In this document: positions 8,601 to 16,220 of the stretch, piece after piece
Position numbering within the stretch: position 1 is the first letter of the stretch
Layout of the letters: every line of letters starts with the position of its first letter
NCBI GenBank assembly: GCA_031273385.1
Contig: JAISRY010000104.1
Coordinates: forward strand, 1 to 25,962
From: Tannerellaceae bacterium
GTDB taxonomy: Bacteria; Bacteroidota; Bacteroidia; Bacteroidales; Tannerellaceae
DNA: 25,962 nt
Direction: 5' to 3'
Translations under genes and position numbers: made by a program
The notes under the pieces: model-generated
The model's database searches: none
What the model saw: the letters and a program-made list of their open reading frames with translations, nothing else
Told to the model about the DNA's origin: nothing

Positions 8601-11015
8601 CACGTAACGGGTATCTCGCTGGAAGAGAAAGAGGCTTGGCTGAAAGTGGGAGGCACCAAATATATGTACAATACGATCCTGCCGGCTGACGCCACGCTCA
8701 CGACCTATACCCTGGCATTCGAGAAGCCGGAGGTCATCAACCGCTCAACGCCCACCTCCAGCTATATCAAGGCGCTCGCCCTGGGGGACTGCAAGGTGTA
8801 CGTCACGACGGTGGACGGGAGCTTCACCGACTCATGCCTGATCCACGTAGTGGAAAATGCCCAAAGCTTGAGCCTCGGCATCGAAGAGAAAGCGCTGATC
8901 GTCGGCGAAAAGCACACCCTCGCCGCCACGGTAGCCCCCGCCAACGCCCGCCAGGAAGCAACCTGGACGACAACCGACAAGGCCGTAGCAACCGTCGACG
9001 ACAACGGCGCCATCACCGCCCTGAAAGCCGGGACGGCATTGATTATCGCCGCCAGCCGCGACAACGCGAACCTCAAAGATACCTGCACCGTCACGGTGAG
9101 CGACCAGGCATCAACGGGCATCGTGCTGAACGAGACGGCGACAGCGCTGTGGCTCAACGAAAGCCGGCAACTTACCGCCACCGTCGTTCCCGCCAACACC
9201 ACCAACCGGCGTGTAGCCTGGAAATCGTCGGACTATACCGTAGCGGACGTCAACAGCGCAGGCTATGTCAGCGCCCTGAAAGCGGGTAAAGCCATCATTA
9301 CGGCAACGGCCAAAGACGGCGGCGCGGAGCAGTCCTGCGAAATCACCGTCCGCGAAGTAGACTACACCGACGGCGTCTTCTTCATCAACGAAGACTGGTT
9401 CGGGCACAACAACAGCACCGTCAATTTCCTCTCTGCCGACGGGGCGTGGAAATACCGCGTATTCCAGGCCGAGAACCCGGGGCATGAGTTGGGATGCACC
9501 TCCCCCTACGGCGCCATCTACGGCGGTAAGTTCTACATCGTCTCCAAGCAGTCGAAAGACCCGGGGTCAAGCATCCGGGGCAGCCGCCTCGCCGTCGTTG
9601 ACGCCCAAACGATGAAGCTGGGAAAAGAGTTCGCCTATTTCGGACAAGGGGAAAACGACCCTGCCGCCGACGGACGGGCTTTCCTCGGAGTGGACGAACA
9701 CAAGGGATACATCTCCTCGAGCAACGGGATATGGCTTTACGACATGGATAGCGAAACGATAACGGGACAGCTCGCCGGCACAGGCAATACGTCGGGCAGC
9801 CTCTACCTCGGACAGATGGGTACGATGCTGCGCGTCGGCGGACGGGTATTTGCCGTCAACCAGCAAAACGGACTGTTCGTCATCGACGCCGAAACGGATG
9901 CCGTACAGACGGTGATCGCCGCGCCTAAAGATGGAACTACACAGCGCGGATACGGTTCGGTGGTACAGTCGAAAGACGGCAACCTCTGGCTGAGCGTAGC
10001 GACGGATGTCAGCGGAGGCGGCGGTTCGGCCGGTTATATGCTGAAACTCGATCCCTGGACACTGGACACCACCCGCATCGCTCTCCCCGCAGACATGAAA
10101 ATCCCCAACTCATGGTATGCCTGGACAGCCGACGGCTTCTGCGCCAGCGCAAAGGCGAACAAGCTGTATTGGAAAAAAGACGAAGCCAACTGGTGGTTCG
10201 CTCCCTATACGCAAATCGTTTCCTACGATATCGACCTGGGCGCGTTCAGCGTCGTATTCGACGCGAAGGTCTACAGCCCGGACGATCTCTGGGGACTCTA
10301 CGGGGCAGGTTTCCGCGTCGACCCGAAAACGGACGACATCTACGCTTTCCTGCTGCACAACGGGGCTACGATGGAAAACAAATACCGTACCGTAAAGATC
10401 AATACGCAAACGGGAGCGGTCAGCGGCGAATATCCGATGGAGGACAACTACTGGTTTCCCGCCCTGCCGGTCTTCCCCGACAATGCAGAGCCGGTCGTAA
10501 GCGGCACATTGGACGACCTCACCATTACGGAGGAAACACGTATCTGGTTGGGCGACAAAGCGACCGACGCCGACAGTCCCGACGCCGCCATCGTCAAGAG
10601 CATCCTTCCCGGATACGACGAGGGGCTGCTTTCGGCCTACGTCTGGCACGACTCCCTGGTTGTCGCCCCGCTGACACGTCCAGCGGCGGATACCCCGACG
10701 GCGCTCACGCTGACATTCAACTCCAACGGAAAGGTCGCATCAAAGACTATCACCGTAACGGTAGCGGCCAGCTCGACCGGCATCGCATCGCCCACCGGCA
10801 CGGAGGCCAGGGTACGGTACGCCGCCGGATCGCTCCGCCTGACAAACCTGGACGGATACGCCTGCACAGTAATCACCCTAAGCGGACAAAAGCGACAAAG
10901 CTACCGCGTAACCTCCCCAGAAGAGACGCACCCCGTCCGCCTCACCTCCGGCGCCTACCTCCTCACAGCCGAAAAGCCGGGAGAGAGAAAGACATTCAAG
11001 TTTGTCGTCTTCTGA
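5622..11015 (+). CDS. Giant multidomain surface protein: two propeller-like regions, seven Big_2 repeats, T9SS-like tail
   Basis: This 1797-aa protein has a clear signal peptide (MMKKVRHLFLLLLTATGLFAQ). Residues about 22-250 form an unrecognised Trp/Gly/Tyr-rich domain with DITFWTGEGSNRAALVVQW. Residues about 255-560 are YncE/DUF5074-like propeller blades, and 565-650 a cadherin-like beta domain (DKDDPDCNI..). Seven Big_2 repeats of about 85 aa occupy 651-1246, most with an F/Y/VxPxxAxN..VxWxSxD core. A second propeller-like region starts near 1250 with FFINEDWFGHNNSTVNF, close to the BtuG-like protein's opening blade. Another cadherin-like stretch and a C-terminal T9SS-like tail (KTFKFVVF) follow. 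It begins 46 nt after the preceding gene and is probably co-transcribed with it. An elongated stalk carrying ligand-binding heads is inferred; B12 relevance comes only from context. Confidence 0.8.
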   Translation: MMKKVRHLFLLLLTATGLFAQERVTTVQGRPYDFGKHEPPKAQFTTLRSGSSFTFDDITFWTGEGSNRAALVVQWNDDRETNAMAWGYQWDGKANGVDMVAAVAKNDPRFFAMTEYTTSGYGSAIGGLGYDRNGDGLFTIKNKKTGETLYPNEDGLFMAASGYNYDDFAVGDPEDFWQSGWYQGYWSYYLKQEDGDWGYSGVGASGRVLSDNCWDGWNYAVDMSTRPFKEVMAAEPEGYTYGTFLFSGDDTKSQVHMADKKGAFAYDIYAAANTNQALPPNLQQATIFGHDLYLVFGDTGAGKGSLVIADAKKLTRKAVIGTVDGKAFAGVSPEKGYLATSQGIVVVNLESQTLGGVVYGTQAEATGRLLHAGDYLFAIRKPDGLRIIDTRTDQIVQTLSGAFTAIAQSRDGTVWAAAGSKLVRINPVSLATEDIPLPVNARMAGSDGRTFLADAKADALYWVNDGYANPTSIYRYEAGKASSLDHPFFSLPDPKGVRFTAIGLDNKTGQLFAGAAKATATNANILYVVDAENGDLLHAYRPNQAPGEVSALLFPDSPPTFESIEAAYTFPLDGAPLSIAVNGIAVDKDDPDCNIRLSVLSKDPSLVTAEILSGQLVISPVANQSGHTQVTVKALSNGKTSKKEVGVTITRALESIAFDSRAKTLKRGSLDTLQVTFTPANATNREVSWKTTDYGVANVSSAGVVTARAVGEAKIIAIAKEGEWTDTCTVTVVDEPLAGIALNKPSTEVYLNRRDTLFVQYTPFDASNKTVTWKADPTGVVQLSSNSDRLIITGVKLGTTTLTATSADGGFTAECQVNVTFNPAAQLTLNTNTVELNVPNSASLTATFLPANASNRDIAWFSANPDIAKVSASGYVTAVAKGETQIIAQSKDNASLVAAATVKVGFVPVTGLVLGETEKTVALPKRIYSLPATVTPSDASDKQVVWTSSDEELATVNQYGSVSLLKPGSVTIAGVTGDGGFTAECRLTIVDTIHVTGISLEEKEAWLKVGGTKYMYNTILPADATLTTYTLAFEKPEVINRSTPTSSYIKALALGDCKVYVTTVDGSFTDSCLIHVVENAQSLSLGIEEKALIVGEKHTLAATVAPANARQEATWTTTDKAVATVDDNGAITALKAGTALIIAASRDNANLKDTCTVTVSDQASTGIVLNETATALWLNESRQLTATVVPANTTNRRVAWKSSDYTVADVNSAGYVSALKAGKAIITATAKDGGAEQSCEITVREVDYTDGVFFINEDWFGHNNSTVNFLSADGAWKYRVFQAENPGHELGCTSPYGAIYGGKFYIVSKQSKDPGSSIRGSRLAVVDAQTMKLGKEFAYFGQGENDPAADGRAFLGVDEHKGYISSSNGIWLYDMDSETITGQLAGTGNTSGSLYLGQMGTMLRVGGRVFAVNQQNGLFVIDAETDAVQTVIAAPKDGTTQRGYGSVVQSKDGNLWLSVATDVSGGGGSAGYMLKLDPWTLDTTRIALPADMKIPNSWYAWTADGFCASAKANKLYWKKDEANWWFAPYTQIVSYDIDLGAFSVVFDAKVYSPDDLWGLYGAGFRVDPKTDDIYAFLLHNGATMENKYRTVKINTQTGAVSGEYPMEDNYWFPALPVFPDNAEPVVSGTLDDLTITEETRIWLGDKATDADSPDAAIVKSILPGYDEGLLSAYVWHDSLVVAPLTRPAADTPTALTLTFNSNGKVASKTITVTVAASSTGIASPTGTEARVRYAAGSLRLTNLDGYACTVITLSGQKRQSYRVTSPEETHPVRLTSGAYLLTAEKPGERKTFKFVVF

Positions 11016-11023
11016 AAATAGAT

Positions 11024-11079
11024 AACCCTGCCTAAGGGTTTGAGGGCGTTGCCTCCGGGCAGCGCCCTCTCTTTTTATC
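11024..11079 (+). terminator. Rho-independent terminator closing the B12 locus
   Basis: GAGGGCGTTGCC (11042-11053) pairs with GGCAGCGCCCTC (11058-11069), with one G-U pair and a four-base loop, and TCTTTTTAT follows. A small AACCC/GGGTT hairpin (11024-11040) precedes it. It lies just after the 1797-aa gene and before the convergent ung stop. The GC-rich stem may also block leftward transcripts, though the U-tract is on the + strand side. Confidence 0.85.
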
Positions 11080-11087
11080 TAAAGAGC

Positions 11088-11750
11088 TCACCATTCGATG
11101 GGCGTCTGGCCGCTGGCGATGAGGTAGTCGTTTGCTTTGCTGAAATGTTTGTTTCCGAAGAAGCCGCGGTAGGCGGACAGGGGGGAGGGGTGCGCGGACT
11201 GGAGTACCAGGTTGCGCGTCGTGTCGATGAAATTGCCTTTCCGCTGTGCGTATGCTCCCCAGAGGATGTAGACGATATGGCTGCGCGAGGCGGCGAGCTG
11301 GTGGATGACGGCGTCGGTAAAGGTTTCCCATCCTTTGTTTTGGTGCGAACCCGCCTGGTGCGCACGAACGGTCAGCGTGGCGTTCAGCAGCAAGACGCCC
11401 TGGTCTGCCCAGCGGGTAAGGTCGCCGCTGTGGGGGATGGGTTTCCGGCAGTCGTCTGCAATCTCTTTGAAGATGTTGTGCAAAGAGGGCGGAAAGGGGA
11501 TCCCCTCCCTGACGGAGAAGCACAGCCCGTGCGCCTGCCCAGGCTCGTGGTAGGGATCCTGCCCGAGGATCACCACCTTTACCTTATCAAAGGGACAATG
11601 GTCAAAGGCGCTGAAAATAAGATGGCCGGGAGGGTAGACCGTCCCTTGCCGGTAGGCCTCTCGGACAAACTCCGTCAGTCGCTGGAAGTACTCCTTTTCA
11701 AACTCTCCGGCCAACCGCCTTTTCCAGCTCTCTTCTATTTTTACATCCAT
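11088..11750 (-). CDS. ung: Uracil-DNA glycosylase, family 1
   Basis: This 220-aa protein has the full length and motifs of family 1 UNG. The water-activating loop GQDPYH is at 63-68 (Asp65 catalytic), the FPPSL stretch at 86-90, LLNATLTV at 121-128, and the DNA-intercalation loop HPSPLSA at 187-193 with His187. It removes uracil from DNA after cytosine deamination or dUMP misincorporation, the first step of base-excision repair, in the cytoplasm. The ATG at 11750 has a GGAG about 8 bases upstream and a good -7 promoter element 31 bases upstream, so it appears to be a single-gene unit. It is convergent with the surface-protein gene and shares the terminator region. No residue of note is missing. 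Confidence 0.97.
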   Translation of the reverse strand: MDVKIEESWKRRLAGEFEKEYFQRLTEFVREAYRQGTVYPPGHLIFSAFDHCPFDKVKVVILGQDPYHEPGQAHGLCFSVREGIPFPPSLHNIFKEIADDCRKPIPHSGDLTRWADQGVLLLNATLTVRAHQAGSHQNKGWETFTDAVIHQLAASRSHIVYILWGAYAQRKGNFIDTTRNLVLQSAHPSPLSAYRGFFGNKHFSKANDYLIASGQTPIEW

Positions 11751-11780
11751 TACGCTCCGGTTTAATCATCCATAAAGTGG

Positions 11781-11788
11781 CAAAGATA
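11781..11788 (-). promoter_or_regulatory. Probable -7 promoter element of ung
   Basis: The - strand reads TATCTTTG, an exact TAnnTTTG match, 31 bases before the ung ATG. The region upstream is T-rich but has no clean -33 TTTG. It lies immediately downstream of the efflux-operon terminator, which fits an independent transcript for ung. Confidence 0.6.
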
Positions 11789-11801
11789 AGGATAAAAGGA
11801 T

Positions 11802-11843
11802 AGATAAAAATAGGACGGGAGCAATTTTTATTTGCTCCCGTCC
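11802..11843 (-). terminator. Terminator of the metal-efflux operon
   Basis: GGACGGGAGCAA (11813-11824) and TTGCTCCCGTCC (11832-11843) form a perfect 12-bp stem with a 7-base loop. On the - strand the stem is followed by TATTTTTATC, a U-tract. It lies about 40 bases after the stop codon of the RND-TolC fusion gene and just upstream of the ung promoter. Confidence 0.8.
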
Positions 11844-11894
11844 CGTTTGAAATTGCTCCCGACCTATTTGAAATTGCTCCCGTCCTATTTTGGG
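11832..11894. repeat. Three 21-bp tandem repeats at the end of the efflux gene
   Basis: Units begin at 11832, 11853 and 11874 with the core TTGCTCCCGtCCtaTTTgaa, varying at a few positions. The first unit forms the right arm of the terminator hairpin, and the third covers the stop codon and last codons of the RND-TolC fusion gene. Related sequence occurs near 20613 and 20840. Confidence 0.8.
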
Positions 11895-14800
11895 GCGCTC
11901 GCACCCGTCTGAATTCCGCATGCACGCTCCAGTTCCACCAGGGCGGCGGCGCAGCGGTAAAGTGTCTCACAATAACTGGTTTGCACGTCATTGAACGTCC
12001 GTTGGGCGTTGAGCAATTCGAGGATGCCCGTTTCGCCGCGCTCGTAGCTGTAGGCCTTTTTCCGAAAGATGGCCTCCGCTTCGTCGAGCATACCGCCGTC
12101 GAACTGTTCGACTTGCCGTGCGGCGATGATGTACTTGTGATACGCTTCGACGACCTCCGCACTGATTTGCAGTTCGATGGCCTGGTAGCGCATCTCCTCC
12201 TGCCCGGCTGCAAATTGGGCGGCCCGCATAGCGCCTTTGTTGGCGTTGGAGAATTTCAGGGGGATACTGATTCCCGCCGTTACCCCTCTGAATGGCGGCG
12301 CGGGGGCTATCTCGTTCAATACCTCGGAGGAGTAGCCGCCGCCGATGCGGAGGCCGAGGTCTATGGCGCGGTTCGCTTTCGCCAGGCGCAGGTTGGCCAG
12401 CGAAACCTCCTGTGATTTCAACGCCGCCTGCAGGTCTGCGCGGTTGTTTTGTGCCGTCATGATCAGGTCGGGCAGGTGAAAGTCACGTTTTATGTAGACC
12501 AGCTCCCCGGCGATGGAGTCGGGCAGTTCCATGTCCCTGTCTCCCTGGAATAACAACAGTTGCACCAACGCCTCCCGCAAATCCCCCTCGCTCGCATACA
12601 GATCGTTCAGCATCGTGGCGGCTTCCAGTTTGGACTGCCGCGCGTCCACTTCGGTGATAGCCCCGGCGTGGAGGCGCACGCTGTCGGCGCGAGCCAGTCC
12701 GGCCATTTGCCGGTACGACGACTGTTGGATGCCGTACAGTTTCTTTTGCTTCAAAGCGGTCAGGTAGGCCAGGGTAGCGTCGGCCTGCAAGTGTCGGAAA
12801 TAATCTTCCAGCAACGCGACGGTCATCTCCTTTTCACGCTCGGCCAAGCGGATGCGGGCTTTCCGTTTACCGCCCAGCTCCAGCGTATAACTCAGCTCCG
12901 CATCTATGGCGTAGCCCATGTGCAGGTTCCAGTCCTGGTTGTTCGCGTAGCTGAGCGACAGCTCCGGATCGGGGAAAGCCCTTGCTGCCGTGGCGTTGGC
13001 TTCGGCAATATCCACGTTGTACCTCTCCGCCAGGTAGCTGACGTTGGTGTATCTGACCCGGTTCAGGTAGTCGTTGTACGTCAGCGCCTCCCTATCCCGG
13101 GCATGGCCGGTAGCGGTGATGCACAGAAGAGCGAGCAGGATGGCCGGCTTGAACCGTTTCCGGTTTTCCAGCATATAATAGAGCGTCGGCAGGACATAGA
13201 GCGTGAGGATCGTTCCACACAACAGGCCGTAGACGATAACCGTCGCCAACGGACGCTGTACGTCGGAGCCTATGCCGGTGGAGAGGGAGGCGGGAAGCAG
13301 TCCCAATACCGCTACGGTAGCCGTCATCAGTACCGGGCGCAGCCGGTGTGACGCGCCGGAGACGACGGCCTCTTTCAGCTCCGTTCCCTTTTTGCGCAGC
13401 ACGTTGATGTGCGAAATCAGGATGACGCCGTTTTGGATAAAGACCCCGAAAAGGGCGATAAATCCCACGGCGGACGACACATTCACCGTCATCCCCCGCA
13501 CGACCAGCGCCAACATACCGCCAAAAACGGCGAGCGGCAACATCCCGATCAGCAGTCCCGCCTGGCGGAATTTCCCAAACGTAAAGAACAGCAGCAGGAA
13601 CATCACGGCCAGCGTGATGGGCATCACCACGGCGAGCCGTCCGAACGCGCGGTGTTGGTTCTCCAATTGCCCGGCCCAGTGGAAGTGAAACGCGGCGTGG
13701 TCGTACTTTACCTGCTCCTCTATCTTCGCTTGCGCCTCGTTGACGAACGAGGTCAGATCCCGTCCCCTCAGATTGATACGCACGGTCACAAACCGCCGGT
13801 TCATCTCGCGGGAGATCATACTGGCGCCCGTCGTCGTCTTGATCTGCGCGACGGTCGACAGCGGTATCATGGCTCCGGACGACGACGTGAGCATGAGGGC
13901 GCCGATCTTTTCGGGCGTATCGCGCGAAACGTCGTTGTAGCGGCAAATCACGTCATACACCCGGCTGCCGATAAATACCTGCGAAATCGCCTTTCCCCCG
14001 ATAGCCACCTCGATCAGCTCGGCGACGTCGGCGACGTTCAGCCCGTACTGGGCGATCTTGTCGCGGTCGGCCACAATCTGAAGCTGCGGCAGGAAAGGCT
14101 CTTCCATAATGCCGACGTCGCCGGCGCCCTCAACGCCCGCCAACACGCCGGTCACCTGTTCGGCGATCCGGCGGCTTTCGGTAATGTCTTCCCCATAAAT
14201 CTTAATGGCCAGGTCGCTGTGCGATCCGGCAATCTGGTCCATCACCATATCTATAATGGGCTGCGAAAAGCCTACGCCGTAGCCGGGCATCGTATCGGTC
14301 ATCGCCGCCATATCGGCGATCAGGCCTGTCTTCCGCCGGCCATCTTTCCAGGTGTCGTAGGGCTTCAGGCCGATCATCACCTCGATGTAGGAAAAGGAGA
14401 AAGGGCATACCCCCTCGTCGTCGCGGCCGGTCTGGGTCATTACGTAGGTGACCTCGTCAAACTCCCGGAGCCGGTTGCGGAGCGTAGTCGCCATCTCGGA
14501 CGACTTCTCGAGCGACATACCCGGGGGCAGCTGTACCTGGAGCCAGATACCGCCCTCGTCGAGCGGGGGCAGGAAGTCTTTCCCCACATATACCGACAGC
14601 CCTACCACCGCCAACAGGATAACGGCGATCGGGGCGATGATCTTTTTCGGGGCGGCGATGATCTTGGAGGTTTGCCTTTTGTATAGTTCGGTCAGGCGTT
14701 CGAGCCAACGGTTGTGATACACTTTCTGCGGTTTTTTGTATACGGCAAAAGCCAGGCCGGGGATCAGGATCAGCGCAGCGGCCAGGGCGCCCAGCAGGGC

Positions 14801-16216
14801 GAACCCCAATGTAAAGGCCATCGGTGTAAAGAGTTTCTGCTCCACCCTGTCGAACGCAAAGAGCGGCAGGTAGGCGATGATGATAATCAGCGTGGCGAAA
14901 AAGATCGGCTTGGCCACTTCAGCCGTTCGCTTGACGATGCCTGCCCTGTCCAACGGCTCATCCGGGTTGTCTTCCCGCTTTTTGAGGATCGTCTCCATCA
15001 TCACGATCGTGCCGTCCACGATAATCCCGAAGTCGATAGCGCCCAGCGAGAGCAGGTTGGCGGGAATATCCGTCAGCCACATCAGGATAAAGGCGATCAG
15101 CAGCGAAACGGGAATGGTGATCGTAGCCAGCAACGCCCCTTTCGGGCTTCCGAGGAAAATAATCAGGACGCCGATCACCAGCAGGATACCGAACAGCAGC
15201 GTATGCGAAATGGTGTCGAGCGTGGCGTCGACCAGTTCCGTCCGGTCGTAAAAGGTATGGATCCGGATGCCTCTCGGCAGGATGTTGTCGTTCAGGTCGT
15301 CCACCGCGCGGTTGATCTCTTTGAGTACGCGCGAGGGGTTTTCGTACCGCAACAGTTGCACCATCCCCTGCACGCCGTCTTCGTAGTCTATCTCCTTATC
15401 GGCATAGCCCATGATTCCTTTGCGCTCAAGGTTTCCATACTTCAGCTCCCCCAGGTCCTTCAGGTAAACAGACACCCCGCCGACGCTCTTGACGACGATA
15501 TTCCCCAGATCCTGCAAATCGCGGACAAGCCCCACGCCGCGTACGACGTAGCTCAAGTCCCCCCGGCTCAGCGTACTGCCGCCGGCATTGGAATTGTTGC
15601 GCGCTATCGACTCGGTCACTTCGCGAAGCGAGAGGTTGTACTCGATCAGTTTGTTGGGGTTGATCTCTATCTGGAACTGCGTCGTGATACCGCCGAAATT
15701 GGAGACGTCGGCAATGCCGTGTATCTGCCGCAGGCGGGGAATGATCACCCAATGGTTGAGCTCCGTCAGCTCCCGCAGGCTCTTATCCCCCGTCACCACG
15801 TAGCGGTATATTTCGCCGATGGGCGAAGTGAGCGGATCAAGCCCGGGCTTGGCGTCAAAGGGCAGGTCGATATCGTTGATGCGCTCCATCACCCGCTGTC
15901 GCGCCCAATAGTCGTCCACCCCGTCTTCAAAGACAAGCGTGATCTTGGAAATACCGAAGAAGTTCTTACTCCGCATCACCTTTAACCCCGGAATACCGTT
16001 CAGCTCCCGTTCCAGGGGGATGGTGATCTGTTGCTCTATCTCCGCCACCGCAAGCCCCGGCACCTGCGTGGCCACGCCGACCGATACGTCGGCAATATCC
16101 GGGTAGGCGTCGATAGCCAGTTGCCGCCAGGCGTAAATCCCTATGCCCGACAGCAGGATGAATACCGTCAGCATCAACCAGCGACGCTGGATCAGGGTGT
16201 TCATTAACTTTTCCAT
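11885..16216 (-). CDS. CusA/CzcA-family heavy-metal RND pump fused to a TolC-like outer-membrane factor
   Basis: This 1443-aa protein has two parts. Residues 1-1014 are a heavy-metal-efflux RND permease with an N-terminal membrane segment at about 13-30, long periplasmic loops, and the proton-relay signature DFGIIVDGTIVMMETIL with Asp395, Asp401 and Glu408. These are spaced 6 and 7 apart, as in CzcA. Residues about 1015-1443 are a full-length TolC-type factor (AEANATAARAFPDPELSLSY.., two coiled-coil halves, ending in GIQTGASAPK). The junction MLENRKRFKPAILLALLCIT..GHA looks like a retained signal peptide. The start lies 4 nt after the adaptor stop on the same strand. The complex would span both membranes and expel cations such as Cu, Ag, Zn, Co or Cd; which one cannot be read. 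RND-OMF fusions are known in Bacteroidetes. Confidence 0.93.
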   Translation of the reverse strand: MEKLMNTLIQRRWLMLTVFILLSGIGIYAWRQLAIDAYPDIADVSVGVATQVPGLAVAEIEQQITIPLERELNGIPGLKVMRSKNFFGISKITLVFEDGVDDYWARQRVMERINDIDLPFDAKPGLDPLTSPIGEIYRYVVTGDKSLRELTELNHWVIIPRLRQIHGIADVSNFGGITTQFQIEINPNKLIEYNLSLREVTESIARNNSNAGGSTLSRGDLSYVVRGVGLVRDLQDLGNIVVKSVGGVSVYLKDLGELKYGNLERKGIMGYADKEIDYEDGVQGMVQLLRYENPSRVLKEINRAVDDLNDNILPRGIRIHTFYDRTELVDATLDTISHTLLFGILLVIGVLIIFLGSPKGALLATITIPVSLLIAFILMWLTDIPANLLSLGAIDFGIIVDGTIVMMETILKKREDNPDEPLDRAGIVKRTAEVAKPIFFATLIIIIAYLPLFAFDRVEQKLFTPMAFTLGFALLGALAAALILIPGLAFAVYKKPQKVYHNRWLERLTELYKRQTSKIIAAPKKIIAPIAVILLAVVGLSVYVGKDFLPPLDEGGIWLQVQLPPGMSLEKSSEMATTLRNRLREFDEVTYVMTQTGRDDEGVCPFSFSYIEVMIGLKPYDTWKDGRRKTGLIADMAAMTDTMPGYGVGFSQPIIDMVMDQIAGSHSDLAIKIYGEDITESRRIAEQVTGVLAGVEGAGDVGIMEEPFLPQLQIVADRDKIAQYGLNVADVAELIEVAIGGKAISQVFIGSRVYDVICRYNDVSRDTPEKIGALMLTSSSGAMIPLSTVAQIKTTTGASMISREMNRRFVTVRINLRGRDLTSFVNEAQAKIEEQVKYDHAAFHFHWAGQLENQHRAFGRLAVVMPITLAVMFLLLFFTFGKFRQAGLLIGMLPLAVFGGMLALVVRGMTVNVSSAVGFIALFGVFIQNGVILISHINVLRKKGTELKEAVVSGASHRLRPVLMTATVAVLGLLPASLSTGIGSDVQRPLATVIVYGLLCGTILTLYVLPTLYYMLENRKRFKPAILLALLCITATGHARDREALTYNDYLNRVRYTNVSYLAERYNVDIAEANATAARAFPDPELSLSYANNQDWNLHMGYAIDAELSYTLELGGKRKARIRLAEREKEMTVALLEDYFRHLQADATLAYLTALKQKKLYGIQQSSYRQMAGLARADSVRLHAGAITEVDARQSKLEAATMLNDLYASEGDLREALVQLLLFQGDRDMELPDSIAGELVYIKRDFHLPDLIMTAQNNRADLQAALKSQEVSLANLRLAKANRAIDLGLRIGGGYSSEVLNEIAPAPPFRGVTAGISIPLKFSNANKGAMRAAQFAAGQEEMRYQAIELQISAEVVEAYHKYIIAARQVEQFDGGMLDEAEAIFRKKAYSYERGETGILELLNAQRTFNDVQTSYCETLYRCAAALVELERACGIQTGASAPK

Positions 16217-16220
16217 CGCC

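Noticed and set aside
11040..11765. A + strand frame spanning the ung gene
   Set aside because: The opposite strand carries all UNG motifs; the + frame also begins inside a terminator hairpin.
13409..15985. Long + strand open frames opposite the RND pump gene (over 420 codons each)
   Set aside because: They are antisense shadows of a well-recognised coding frame in GC-rich DNA, low in recognisable motifs and rich in Arg, Gln, His and Pro.
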